A DNA stretch of 64,000 nucleotides from the NCBI GenBank assembly GCA_023548195.1, contig JAJHZJ010000419.1, positions 3,178,273-3,242,272 on the forward strand. Direction: 5' to 3'. Every line of letters starts with the position of its first letter. Positions within the stretch are counted from its first letter, which is position 1. Of the stretch, positions 43,911 through 55,309 are shown one piece after another. The notes under the pieces are model-generated. The model had not been told where the DNA came from, searched no databases, and was given only the letters and a program-made list of their open reading frames with translations. The DNA is from Bettongia penicillata ogilbyi. Lineage: Eukaryota; Chordata; Mammalia; Diprotodontia; Potoroidae. The translations under genes were made by a program, and so were the position numbers.

Positions 43911-46129
43911 TTCTTCCACTCCCTTCCCAACCCCAATGAACATAAAATACTTTTTAAGAAATTAAAAAATAGCAATTTCATTTCTAAATAGAAGCAAAGT
44001 CAAGCATTATCAGGTTCTACTGAGGATGAGCATTTAATGAGTTTTCTTTCCTTCAGGGGAATTCATGATAAAGGCAAGTGGCATATGCTTTGATTGCAGA
44101 GGCAGCTGACTGTGAGAATAGTTAAATAAATTTAGGTAAATCTCATTATCCATCAAAATTAATAAGGAAGATAAAATAAAGAGCAAAAAAAAGATAAATG
44201 ATACAATTTTAAGTCATAATTTTGCCCCCAAATTCTAGTTTTGTAAACCATCTTCATTAGCTGGCCTGATAAGATTCATTTCTGTGGTTAGGCTGACCTC
44301 TGGTGGAAATAGCCTAGAATTATATTAAATATTAAAAAGATCACCATGTGCATTTCCTTTTAAATTTGTTTCTTTTAATATCAGAAAAGAAGACGAATTT
44401 CACCTTTCTATGAGTTTCTGCCTTTGATTTCAAACCTCTTTGGAAAGCTCTCAGAAAATGCTCTAGCACCATTCTCAGAACCCCATCTCTTGTGACTGGG
44501 TAAAGTGAAGGGCGCTGTAACTTTGCTCCTTTTTTCTGGTAACCAAATCCTCTTGGGTAGAACCAGAGCTGGAATCAACTTGGATCCACTTAAGATTTTT
44601 CCCAGGCTTTGACACTGGATGGGGAAGAGGTTTTTCCATCCCAAGGGATTATTAGCTACTTGAAAGGACTACTCCCCTATCCAGCCCTGGGTTCCTGCAG
44701 CCCCTTTCCCATATCCCATGGTTGAAATTTCTTTTTCCCTTCATTACCTAGATTCCCACCAGGGTGGACAGCTGGCATCAGTTCTGCCTGACTAGGTGAT
44801 GCATACCATGTAGGACCCTAGGTTTCAGTATAAGATCAACTGGGAATTAGTGACAAAAGCAGCTTTGACTCTCACCCCACCACAAACCTATCCCTCACAT
44901 GCCAGAATAAATAAACTCCTTGAAAGCCTGAAATATCTTATACCTCTCCCTTATTCTCCTTAACACCAACCTCTGTACAGAGGAAGCATTCAATATGTGT
45001 TTACTGATATTTATGATAACAATTGATATGCTTTCATCATCTCCTATTACCATGAAATAAGAGTTCTCCATCTACTTCAGTCAGGATCGTGGGAGGCACC
45101 AGCTTTCTGGGGAGGAAACCCCATTCTATTTAGACCCTTAGAGCTGAATTATCCCTATTTACTGGTGGCTAACATTCTCATTTCTTGCAGTTCTTATAAT
45201 TCAAATCTGGCTTCTGCCTTCATGAAAACTCTTTCCCCTTGCTACCTTTCTCCACATTCTCATTCTTATCAAGCACAGCCCTGGTCCTTCCCAGTCCCTG
45301 ATCTCCTTTGCTTTCCTTTACCACTATTTTCACTTGGAATCCTATTCTATTGTTGACAAACTCCCAACTATTCTCATCCTCTTCCTCTTACTTTGATGCT
45401 TAGTGATCTCTGTCTTTCTCCTAGAGACAGTATATTTTTTGATACCCTCTCCAAGGTTGACTTTCCCTTCTACAGAGCCAACAGAACTTATCCTCTACCA
45501 TCAGGAATCACCAATCACTTCTTTACTTTCTAGTTAGGACTTCCAAGTCATTCTCACTTCTCGGATTTTCAGTACCTGGCTCAAAGATTATTCTCTATTT
45601 TAAACCCTCAACTCTTTCAACATCCTGGTTTTTCATTTCCTCAACCTCTTTAACTTGAATCACCACTGCTCTCCAGTTTACCTTGATCATGTATAAGAAT
45701 GTTCAGACCCAAGACCTTTATTACCAACTTCATTACCAACTGAATTTTCTCTAGGTGCTGAAATTCCTAATTGCTGCTCCAGCAGAACTCAAAACAGATT
45801 CTCCTTACACACAATTTTCTACTATAGGAAATCATATAATCTCATAGAGAGATTCTAAAGTACTCACTGGTGGAGTTATTGATGATATTGTCAATTGCGG
45901 GGTACTGAAAATCAATAGAAAGACAGAGTGAGTTTCAGTGAGATACAGCACCTTATCAGACATGATTGGCGCAGTAAGACCATCAAGTGTACTCAGTATT
46001 GTATTAGTTCCAAAAAAATATTGAAAGCATCAGAGGAAGACTTCTACAGCATTGGATGGGTCATCTGTGGTGGATTTATGGAAAGACATCAAAAAGAATG
46101 AGAAAACATGGGCTGGTTGTGACCTACAC
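43911..46129. other. Unassigned sequence (2.2 kb)
   Basis: 43911-45160 shows no gene or repeat I recognise. 45160-45720 is C/T-rich and may be an old LINE (CR1/L2) body, but no diagnostic end is seen. 45830-46120 carries AG-rich text with no motif. Confidence 0.35.
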
Positions 46130-46264
46130 CAGTGGTAGCAAACTCAAATAGAAATGAGGCCATTAAACCTTACATAAGGATCCCAGCAGCTGCAGGTTGA
46201 CTGAAAAAATCACACATATATATATATATATATATACATATATATGTATATATGTGTATATATA

Positions 46265-46301
<37 letters not shown>

Positions 46302-46400
46302 TCTTGTTAATACTTAAACACATTAAAACCAGAAAAAAAGTGCACTTTTATCTGCATTCAGGAGTATTGTGAGCTGTGGGTCATGTATTTGACACCTCTA
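46130..46400 (+). mobile_element. hAT-type MITE with expanded TA microsatellite
   Basis: The left end 'cagtggtagcaaactc' matches the inverse of the right end 'gtatttgacacctcta'. The flanking 8 bp are ACCTACAC (46122-46129) and ATCTATAC (46401-46408), which differ only by two C/T transitions. The interior has 'aaatgaggccattaaacctt' and an imperfect (TA)n run at 46215-46302. Confidence 0.7.
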
Positions 46401-46408
46401 ATCTATAC

Positions 46409-48035
46409 CAAAGGAAGAAATACCCATGCCAATGGATCTATTGAATATTTAAAGGAAATGTTGGGATGCAGGGTGTATTCAGGGAGGACCAGTACCTTCA
46501 ATGTGATGGCTGCTGAATCCTTTCCAGGGCTCTTTTCACTTTTGGTGTCCACCTGTTCCACCTAGCTCTCACCTGTGGCTCCAAGAAGCCGCAGCATGCA
46601 CAGCCTCAGATTGAAGTTAATCCCTCCTTAGTTGAACTTCCAACTGAAAAAGAGATTTTGAGGGCCATTGGGCTCCTTCCATGTTGGCAAAGTACCTGGT
46701 GCTGATTCTATTCCAGCTGAGATTTACAAGGTAGGGGGACCATTGCTCATACTGAAATTTTCCAGGTTAAATGGCAAGAGGAGGTTATCCCCCAGGAGTT
46801 CAAGGATGCTTCCATTGTCCATCTCTATAAAGGTAAAAGGAATAGACTGTCCTGCGACAATCACAGGGGCATCTGTCTCTTAGTCATTGCCACAAAATTC
46901 TTGCTAGAGTTCTTCTTAATAGGCTGATCCTTCACCTGGAAGATGGTCATCTACCTGAAAGCTAGTGTGGCTTCAGAAAGGGCCAAGGAACAGTCAATAT
47001 GGTGTTTGCTGCCCGACAACTCCAGGAGAAATACCAGAAGCAGAACAGAGGTCTGTACACATTTGTAGATCTGACCAAAGCTTTTGACACTGTTAGTCAT
47101 GAGGCGTTATGGAAAATTATGTTAAAATTTGGTTGCCTGGAGAAGTTCATCAGTCTTGTGCATCAATTTCACGATGGCATGTTTACCCAGGTTCTGGATA
47201 GTGAATAATGTTCTTTCACTAAAGGAGTGAAACAGAGCTGTGTGCTTGCTCCCATGTTTTTTAGCATGATGTTTTCAGCCATGTTCAGCCATTGAAATGC
47301 TTTCAATGAGGATGAGCAAAGTATCAAGGTCAACTATCATACTTATGGTAAGTTCCTCAATTTGAAAAGGCTACAAGCCAAGACTAAAGTGGAGAGAATG
47401 TTGGTATATGATTTTCTGTTTGCAGATGATTGTGTATTCAGTGCAGCCTCTGAAGCTGAGATGCAACAAAGTACAAATCAATTTCTGCTGCCTGTGCTAA
47501 TTTTGGCCTAATAATTAACACCAAGAAAACATAGATGCTCCATCAGCCACCACTACACCATCCATATGTGGAACCATCAGTTACAACAAATGGAGAAGTT
47601 TTGAATGCTGTGGATAAGTTCATTTATCAAGGTAGTGTACTTTTCAGGGATGTACACATTGACAATGAGGTTGACACATGACAAACGCAGTGTTTTGGAA
47701 GCTCCCAAGAAAAGTTTGGAAGAGAAGAGGTATTAGACTGACTACCAAACTGAAGGTCTACAGAGCCATTGTGCTGACCTCATTGTTGTATGTATGCCTG
47801 TGAAACATGGACAGTCTACCAGCCCCATGCCAGGAAACTGAATCACTTCCATTTGAACTGAAGATCATCTGACAGGATAAGTTACTAGATACTGAAGTCC
47901 TTGCTTGAACTGAACTGTCAAGCATTCAAACTATGCTTCAGAGAGCACAACTCCCATGGGCTGGCCATGTTGTTCAAATGCAAAATGTACACTTGCCAAA
48001 AAGACTATTTTATGGAGAACTCATATGGAGCACAC
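46409..48035 (+). mobile_element. Decayed non-LTR retrotransposon, RT region (clade unresolved)
   Basis: A 69-codon open stretch (46999-47208) reads AARQLQEKYQKQNRGLY and FVDLTKAFDTVSHEALWK, RT motifs of APE-type non-LTR elements. An FADD box lies at 47419-47430 (LFADDCVFSA). It is followed by text homologous to the fragment at 55.6-56.2 kb ('aggtctacagagccattgtg', 'gtctaccagccccatgccag'). Interrupted by many stops. It is a different family from the BovB-like element at 9.3 kb; RTE- or jockey-related is possible. Confidence 0.75.
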
Positions 48036-48039
48036 GATT

Positions 48040-48175
48040 ATTAAATTTATTCCCTCTCATTTTATAGATTAGGAGGTTACCTAACGTCACCCAGGGAGTT
48101 AATGGCAGAATTGGAACTCTGGGTCAACAAATGTCCTCTGACTCCAAACACTGCACCCTCTCCCACCACACCATG
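48040..48175 (-). repeat. MIR-type SINE fragment
   Basis: 'cattttatagattaggaggt', 'aacgtcacccagggagttaa' and 'agaattggaactctgggtca', in reverse orientation. 48176-48480 after it is unassigned. Confidence 0.7.
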
Positions 48176-48483
48176 TCCCTTCTCCAGGTAATTCACCTTG
48201 GAAAGGACCAAGGGAACAACTAGTTTCTGTACAGACCTGGTAAGAAAGATCATAACTAGAGGTACAGAAGTAGAAATAAATTGGGCTACAGGAACCAGAA
48301 AATGGATGCTTACCTAAGATATATGGGGAGCCGTTACCATGGTTATGAAAGAGGGTTGCCTATTGCAGGGATATAACGAATCTTCCCCAACTTGAGGGAT
48401 GCAGTTGCAGGAGGCTGGAGTTGGCAAGAGTAGCAGAAAATAAAAACAGGTTCAGTAAGCCTATAAATAGAAATAATATTAAC

Positions 48484-48716
48484 CCTGTTCAGTCACATCC
48501 AGCTCTTCATGACCCCATTTTGGGATTTTCTTGGTAAAGATACTGGAGTGGTTTGCCATTTCTTTCTCCAGTTCATTTTAAAGATAAGAAAATGGAAGTA
48601 GACAGGGTTAAATAACTTGCCCAGGGTCACACAGCTAATAAATATCTGAGGCCAGATTTCAACTGAGGAAGAGGTCTTCCTGTTTCCCAGATCTGTACTC
48701 TTTCCTAGCTACCCCA
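48484..48716 (-). repeat. CORE-SINE with RTE-like tail, near full length
   Basis: 'gttcagtcacatccagctct', 'tcatgaccccattttgggat', 'tactggagtggtttgccatt', 'cttgcccagggtcacacagc' and 'tactctttcctagctacccc'. Confidence 0.9.
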
Positions 48717-48732
48717 ATATTACCCTTCCTGT

Positions 48733-48958
48733 AGAGAACGATGGATTTGGAGCTGGCACTCCCAAGTTTGGATGTTGCCTCTAATACTTAACTAGTTGTA
48801 TGACCAAAAGTCATACAGCTAGGAAACATAAGCAGGTTGCTTAATTTATTAAGATCTCACTTTTTCTCATGAGTGAAATGGGAATACTAATCATTCTCCT
48901 ACCAACTTCCCAGGATAATTTAGACCTTAAGGTATTGTAAAAATATAAGTTGCTGCTC
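48733..48958 (+). repeat. MIR-type SINE
   Basis: 'gagaacgatggatttggagc', 'gtttggatgttgcctctaat', 'tgagtgaaatgggaatacta' and 'tattgtaaaaatataagttg'. A segment 'aaagtcatacagctaggaaa' in the middle looks like an inserted antisense CORE piece. Confidence 0.65.
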
Positions 48959-49835
48959 TCTGAACATTTTCCTTTTAGGGTTTTCTTCTTCTGAGTTATC
49001 AGTCAGTCAAAATGCATTTATCAGATGCTATCTAATTTATCAAATGTTTAAGGACTTGAAGCACTTACAGCTTCTAAGGTCCAACTCAGATGCTCCTTCC
49101 TTCAAAAAGCTTTCCTCCACTGTCCCCCACCCCCGGGGAAAGATTCCTCCTTTCTCAAATTTCTCATGCCACTTTCTTGTATTTTCACTTATTCAACAAA
49201 TTTTAATTTGCATTATATTTATATATACACAGTTCTCCCTCCTCCTCTCCCCTAAATGGATTGGAAGTTCCTTGAGGGAAAAGCTATACCATCATTCAAT
49301 TTGTGTATCCCTAGCACCTGCATTCTTCAAGAATAAGAAAAGCTACTGTGGAATGGTCTAGAACCCTCAGCTTATTTTTATAAGCTTAAAATCAAATATT
49401 CTCACATGGTATGTGGTCTATTGTCATACCATATTCTATAAAATATTGCATATTATTTCTCTATATGTTTATTTGGTACTTTGGTATCATTAATAGCATT
49501 CATGGACTCATAGGACCTTGGACCATTTCTACTGATGGTAACAGAGAATCCTTGCCAATCCTTTAAATCCTAACTCAAATTATAGTCATAAGCATACTCA
49601 TCAATTTAGGATTACTTTCATGAAGCCTTATCTGATTCCTTCTCTCCTTTTAGGAATGAAATTTCCACCTCATGCAGAACTTTTTTCACACCCTCTCTTA
49701 TACATTTCACATGAATTATTTATTAGTGTGATCTTACTTGTTTATATGACCAAATACTATGTCTTAAACATTATATATCACCTTGTACTTAGCAAAGGGA
49801 TCTGTACTTATAGGGTACTTAATAAATGTTGGTTG
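48959..49835 (+). repeat. Two L2-type LINE 3' ends with spacer
   Basis: 49045-49325: 'tccaactcagatgctccttc', 'ttcaaaaagctttcctccac', 'ggattggaagttccttgagg' and 'tttgtgtatccctagcacct'. 49545-49835: 'ttcatgaagccttatctgat', 'aaagggatctgtacttatag' and 'ggtacttaataaatgttggt'. ORFs of 105 and 89 codons through them are chance frames. Confidence 0.65.
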
Positions 49836-50255
49836 AATTGGAGAGATTATTTTTCTACATTTCTCTTACGTCTTTCAAACTCCCCGTGATGAAAGATTGT
49901 GTCTGCTCTACAGTGGAGACACATCTTAAACTACATTGCAATTGCAGAAGTACACTTTTGTGGAGTAAACAGATCAGAAAAGTTCTTACCAAGACAATTT
50001 GAAAAATAAAGAGCAATTAGAAGAGAGTTTCTGCCTAAGTCAGCTCATTAAGGAGTCAGATTTTTAGCCACATTTATTAAAAGTGACTATATTATTCAAG
50101 TGTTTTTTTTTTCATTTATTTGGATGTATATCTGTATGTCTTTGTCACAAGCATATATGGTCCACTGAAATTTTATAATCTTTCTAAAAATATTCTAAAG
50201 ATACAAAAAATTTTAATCTATCTAAAAAAAACCAAACTATGAGCAAACTCTCCAT
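49836..50255. other. Unassigned AT-rich sequence
   Basis: No gene or repeat family recognised. Confidence 0.4.
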
Positions 50256-50257
50256 GA

Positions 50258-50512
50258 CATAGCTTGGTGGTACAGAGGATAGACCACTGGACCTAGAGTC
50301 AGGAAGATCTGAGTTCAAATCCAGCCTTAAATACTTAAAAACTGTTGTGACCTTGGGCAGGTAATTTAACTTCTATCTTCCTCAGTTTCCTCAACTGTAA
50401 AATGCAGATCATAATAGCACCACCTGGTGGAGTTGTTGTGAAAAATCAGATAAGATAACGTTTATGGAGTACTTAACGCAGCACCTGACACCTAGTAGAA
50501 ATGTTTATTCCC
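50258..50512 (+). repeat. CORE-SINE/MIR-type SINE, near full length
   Basis: 'agcttggtggtacagaggat', 'agagtcaggaagatctgagt', 'tcaaatccagccttaaatac', 'cctcagtttcctcaactgta' and tail 'acgcagcacctgacacctag'. Confidence 0.85.
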
Positions 50513-50912
50513 CTACCCCGCTGAGGAGCAAAATTCATACAAATTTAATTCATATAGATTTAGTGATGTCACCTGTCTTCTAGTTATTTGCTGCTTCACA
50601 TTTCCCTCAGTTTAAATAAAATATTTTTAAAAACCCTAGAAGCATCAATTAAAGCATATGTATGACAGCTTTTGGTAACAAAGCATAAAGTTTTATATTA
50701 TTGCATAATTTATTTTAAAATGATAAGTCTATTGTGTATAGATCACTATTTTTTCAAAACCACCTTTAAAGGGAACTCATCCCAGGAATTCTGGACTTGT
50801 GCCTAAAAATACATCACTTTGAAGACCACTTCGCCCAAATCATAGGATTTCAAAACTTTTTAGAACCTTAAACATGACTTACACCAATTGCATTTTCTCA
50901 TACATAAGAAAG
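50513..50912. other. Unassigned AT-rich sequence
   Basis: No gene or repeat family recognised. Confidence 0.4.
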
Positions 50913-50914
50913 TC

Positions 50915-50987
50915 AGAATAGTTCAAAAAGTATTGGATTTAGAGTCAAGAGAAACCTTGGCTTTGATCCTGCCCACTGTAGTATTAG

Positions 50988-51025
<38 letters not shown>

Positions 51026-51640
51026 TTTCTTACAAATTGAAAAGTGTTAAATTTGAATTGAAGGACCTCAGTCTCAAATGCTGGCTCTCCTCCTTGGTAC
51101 CTGTGTAATCTTGGGCAAATCAAGAACCCATCTTGAGCTCAACTCCTTATCAATAAAATGCAAGATTGAACTGAAGGGCTTCTTAGATCTCTCCAAACTC
51201 TCCACTGGTAATCCTATAAGCCTCCCTGAATTCCAGGGGGCTTCTTATCTGTAAAATGAGCATAGTGATGTAGGTATTAATAACCTAACATTATGGTCAT
51301 AAGGATCAAATGAAACGCAAACCTTTAAATATCTATGTGAATGTCAACTATCATTATATTATTATTAACTTGCCCAAGGATACACAGCTAATTAATGGAA
51401 AAGCTGGGACTCAAGCCCAGGTCTCACAGGTCCTGATTCAGGTTACCTTCCTAAGTCGGTAAGTTACAAACTGTTTTTGATTTAATAAGTTGAGGCATCA
51501 TGGCATAATAGAAAGCCCACCTCAAAGCCAGGAAAATGTGGTTTTACATTATGCTTTTAACACACATTGCCTGTGCTGTTCTGGGCAAATCACTTCTCCT
51601 GTCACTGGCCCAGGCAATTCTCTAAAAATGATAGGTTGCA
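50915..51640 (+). repeat. Cluster of MIR-type fragments with (GT)n
   Basis: Head piece at 50920-50985 ('tattggatttagagtcaaga'), a (GT)n run at 50989-51024, then a second MIR (51060-51200: 'gacctcagtctcaaatgctg', 'gtgtaatcttgggcaaatca'), a tail piece (51235-51350), an antisense CORE piece (51365-51450: 'tacacagctaattaatggaa') and a fourth piece (51495-51640). Confidence 0.6.
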
Positions 51641-52290
51641 AAACAGATGCCAGTCTGTATTAAAAGAAGGATTTTCTTTCCTGGAGTTTTCTAAATTGAT
51701 GAAATCACAGTCAGGCACCCAAAGAAGATAAAATAACTACTTTTTTCCACAACTAGTCTTTTGGTTGCTTCTTTTGTTAAATTTTATATCTTCATTGTTT
51801 TCTTACGACCTCTTTTCCAAAACTATCTCAAAATAGCTTAGCTTATTTGAAAAACAAATCACTGATTTTTTTTCAGATTCCATCTGTTTTTGCTTAATAT
51901 TTCACGGTCTTAAGTCAGTAAATATGTAAAGATATTGGCACAGGGTGGGGTAAGTGCCAGTGCTTTTAGACTCTAGGAATGGGGTGGGATTTCCTCAAAG
52001 GCAGCTATTGTGTTGTCTTTGTGAGCTGAGATCTAGAGAAAGTCCCAGTTTAATCTTTTCACACTTACAGACATTTCATCAGGAGTACAGCCTGAGGGCA
52101 GCAGAGAGTAGCACACTAGAATCTAATTATGTACCTCAGACTCTCTGAGACCTAACATGCCGTCAGTTTAATTTTGGATGTTTCTGTAAATGGCCTTCTA
52201 TCACAATTTGAGCTTGCTTCTCAATTTAAAAAGAACGCTAGAAAAATAATAATGTGATTGCTTAAAGTGATTGGGCAAGTGGTAGGTGGA
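51641..52290. other. Unassigned sequence
   Basis: No gene or repeat family recognised. The 64-codon frame at 51954-52148 has no motif. Confidence 0.4.
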
Positions 52291-52295
52291 GAGAG

Positions 52296-52510
52296 CTCTT
52301 GCTGTTCAGTCCTAACAGTTGTTTCTAACTTCTGGAGTGATTTGCCATTTCCTTCTCTAGCATGTTTTACATATGAGGAAACTGAGGCAAACAAGGTGAA
52401 GTGACTTGCCCAGGGTCACACAGCTAACAAATATCTGAGGCTGGATTTAAACTCAGGTTTTCTTGACTCTTGGACTGGCACTCTAATCTACTGCTCCACC
52501 CAGCTTCCCC
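52296..52510 (-). repeat. CORE-SINE with RTE-like tail
   Basis: 'tggagtgatttgccatttcc', 'aactgaggcaaacaaggtga', 'cttgcccagggtcacacagc' and 'actctaatctactgctccac'. Part of the tail is deleted. Confidence 0.85.
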
Positions 52511-53880
52511 AGTAGAGAGAGGCTTGTCCATTATTTGCTTTTGGAGTCTAAGCTAAATTGGAATAGACATGAACTAAGAGGCTTGAATGTGGTACCATTC
52601 AGGTATCGCATATTCAAAACTCCTTCTTAGTAGGAAGAAGGAAAGAAGGCAAATTTCAATTGATTCTAATTGGTGCATTGACTTCAGTATCATCAGAGCC
52701 CCAACTAGGATGAGGCTGCACAACTCTTGCCCTGTATAAGGGCAGTTTTCAGTGCTGTGTTAATAGCAAAGTAGAAACAATAGAGCTTAGCACCCACTGG
52801 ACAAGATTTGCTTAAACAAGTTTAATTAGTTTAAATAAGGAGTCCCAAGAGTGAGCTCCTCTCCACCCACTTTAGCTCTCCTCTATTTACCGGTCTTTCT
52901 TTATGGTAGTGTCCCAAAATCTAGTCAGGGCCCTCAAGACAGGATCATGGATTTAGAAAGGAAGGAACGAAAGAGGCCATTGAGTCTAACTCCTTCCTTT
53001 TACTGATGAGGGAAGGAAGGTCTAGGAAAATTCAGTGTCTTACCCAAAGTCATAGGGCTGATGAATGTCTCAAGCAGGAGTTGAACACAGGTATTCATTA
53101 TAAGACCTTTGCAGCCTCACGTTACTTTTTCCTTGGTTATCAGTTCTTTAAAGGGTAACCAAATAATGAGAAAAAGAAGATGAAGATACAAGAAAGGAGG
53201 AAGATCAAGAACTGAAATGGCAGAAGGGAAAAAATATAGTTGCCATCACATTTTGGTGATGGTTTGTGTGTGTAATTTGTTGCTAAGAAGAAGGAACTTT
53301 CATTATATCTGTCTCTATCTCCTTTTCTTCCTAACTCTTCCTCCCCAGAGGAATGCTTAATCAATACAATTAAATTTTCCAGAATTCTCATTACGATTTT
53401 GTAATGTGCAAGTATAAATCCGACCTTTGAGCTTTTGATAGCTCCATTATATTTTTGTATCTGGGTCAAGTTTGAGACTACAGAGTCACAGAAATTAATG
53501 AGAACATTTCAATCTATTTTAAACTTTAGCTTAGTTTTTTTTTTAATCAACTTTTCTTATTTTGCTTTGACATAGGTCAACAATATTAAAACCATATTGT
53601 TCCACTGTGATGCAAATTGGGATTGGATGACTCAGCTATAAACTATTAAACTTGCTCATGAGGACAAATCTTAGTTTGATGCAGACGTAAATGATTACTT
53701 TCCCCCACTTTGTTCCTTGAAGAATAGTCTTATTAAATTCCCTTTCTCCTCTTAATCTTCCCCCAGGAAATCCCTAGAATGTACCTACTTCTCCGCAGGC
53801 CTAGACTGAATAGACATACCTCTGGGGTTTTCCTCCTGGACCAAAGTTTTGAGAAACACAGAGAATGATAGTTATGACAA
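52511..53880 (-). repeat. Unassigned sequence with one MIR-type fragment
   Basis: 52950-53100 is an antisense MIR ('tccttccttttactgatgag', 'cttacccaaagtcatagggc', 'aggagttgaacacaggtatt'). The rest (52511-52949, 53101-53880) shows no gene or known repeat. A 109-codon minus frame at 53469-53140 has no domain signature. Confidence 0.5.
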
Positions 53881-54540
53881 TAACAATAGCTAACATTCTT
53901 ACGGGCACATAGATGGTGAAGTGGATAAAGTGCTGGTCCGGGAGTCAGGGAGATGTTTTCCTCTTCCTAAGTTAAAATCTGGCCTCGAACATTTCCTAGC
54001 TGTGTGACCCTGGGCAAGTCACTTAACCCTGTTTGCCTCGGTTTCCCCATTTGTAAAATGAGCGAGAGAGGGAAATAGCAAACTATCCCAGTATCTTTGC
54101 CAAGAAAATCCCAAATGGGAACATGAAGAGTCAGACACAACTGGTTAACACCAACATTTATATACGTACTATGTGGCAGGCACTATGCTAAATGCTTTAC
54201 AATTTTCATCTCATATGATCCTCAAACAATCCTTAGAGAAAGATCCTATTATTATTCTCATGTGATAGGTGAGCAAACCAAGACTGTTAGTGTGTTTGTC
54301 CTTCGTTGCCAATGAAGACCACGCCATCAGAGAAATGATGACATGACTTGCACTTGACTTTGTTTTGAGTGAGGAATGACTGTGCAGGTCACCAGCCCCA
54401 CTTCTCTTCCGGAGCCATCTTGCAAACTAAGGCAGAAAGGAGTTAAATGACTTGTCCAAGATCACACAGCTAGTGTCTGAAGCCTTAATTTGAACTCAGT
54501 TCCTTCCACTCTATTCACTATGCTATCTAGTTGCTGTATA
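53881..54540 (-). repeat. Triple SINE nest: old MIR split twice
   Basis: An antisense MIR ('aatagctaacattctta', then 'ggcaggcactatgctaaatg', 'tgtccaagatcacacagcta') is interrupted by a sense CORE-SINE (53902-54150: 'tgtgaccctgggcaagtcac', 'gtatctttgccaagaaaatc') and by a 5'-truncated minus-strand SINE (54283-54421: 'tgtttgtccttcgttgccaa'). The second insert has a 10-bp duplication GCAAACCAAG / GCAAACTAAG at 54273-54282 and 54422-54431. The first has a degenerate 'aacattctta' / 'aacatttata' pair. Confidence 0.8.
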
Positions 54541-55090
54541 ATTTTTTTAAATCTAAATTTTTCATGGAACTTGCCTTATTTATGAACTAGAAAAGAGAAG
54601 GTTTCATTTAATTGGACTATCCAACTATCTAGAACATTTAAAAATCAATAAGACATTTAAAAATGAATAGTTGCAAAGAATGAAAATGTCCAATTTCTAG
54701 GGTTATGGCTCATGAAACTGTTATCTCAGACTTAAGTATTTACAATTGATTAGCAGCACCATAAACACAGTCTTTTGTGCAAGTGCTGCTTTCCTAGATG
54801 AATAGTTATACAATCAATGCAACTATTCACTGTGCTGCAAGGAAGAGATAAACAGAACACCTCCATTTCTAATGAAATGCTACATCTGGAGACTTTGAAA
54901 TGATGCCCCAAGGCACTTGGAGATCAATGAAATACAATAAAAATAAAAATGATGAGTAGCTGGGTTTTACATCAACCTAAAGGCTGTCTGAGTTTTCCAG
55001 AATGCAAGTAAATTAGACAAGGACACAGTAAAGAGTGTCCAGTTCTTGGCAGTCAGTTTTCATGCTTTGCTAATAATGATGGATATTTAC
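54541..55090. other. Unassigned AT-rich sequence
   Basis: No gene or repeat family recognised. Confidence 0.4.
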
Positions 55091-55094
55091 ATGC

Positions 55095-55309
55095 ATCTTT
55101 GAAGCTGGCGTATTTTTACATAGACTATCTGATTTGATCCTCCCCCAAATTCTATGGAATAGTTACTATTATTATTCTCATTGTTAGTGTCATTGTTGAG
55201 TCCTTTTTCAATTGTGTCTGACTCTTCTTGACCCCATTTTGTGGTTTTCTTGGCAAAGATACTGGATTGATTTGCTATTTCATTCTCCAGTTCATTTTAC
55301 AGATGAGGT
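55095..55309 (-). repeat. MIR fragment and CORE-SINE fragment
   Basis: 55095-55180 is an antisense MIR ('actatctgatttgatcctcc', 'ctattattattctcatt'). 55183-55309 is the RTE-like tail part of a minus-strand CORE-SINE ('ttgtgtctgactcttcttga', 'tggttttcttggcaaagata', 'cattttacagatgagg'). Confidence 0.75.

Noticed and set aside
53140..53469. 109-codon minus-strand ORF
   Set aside because: No domain, signal or homologous repeat. AT-rich chance frame with Lys/Phe/Ile bias.
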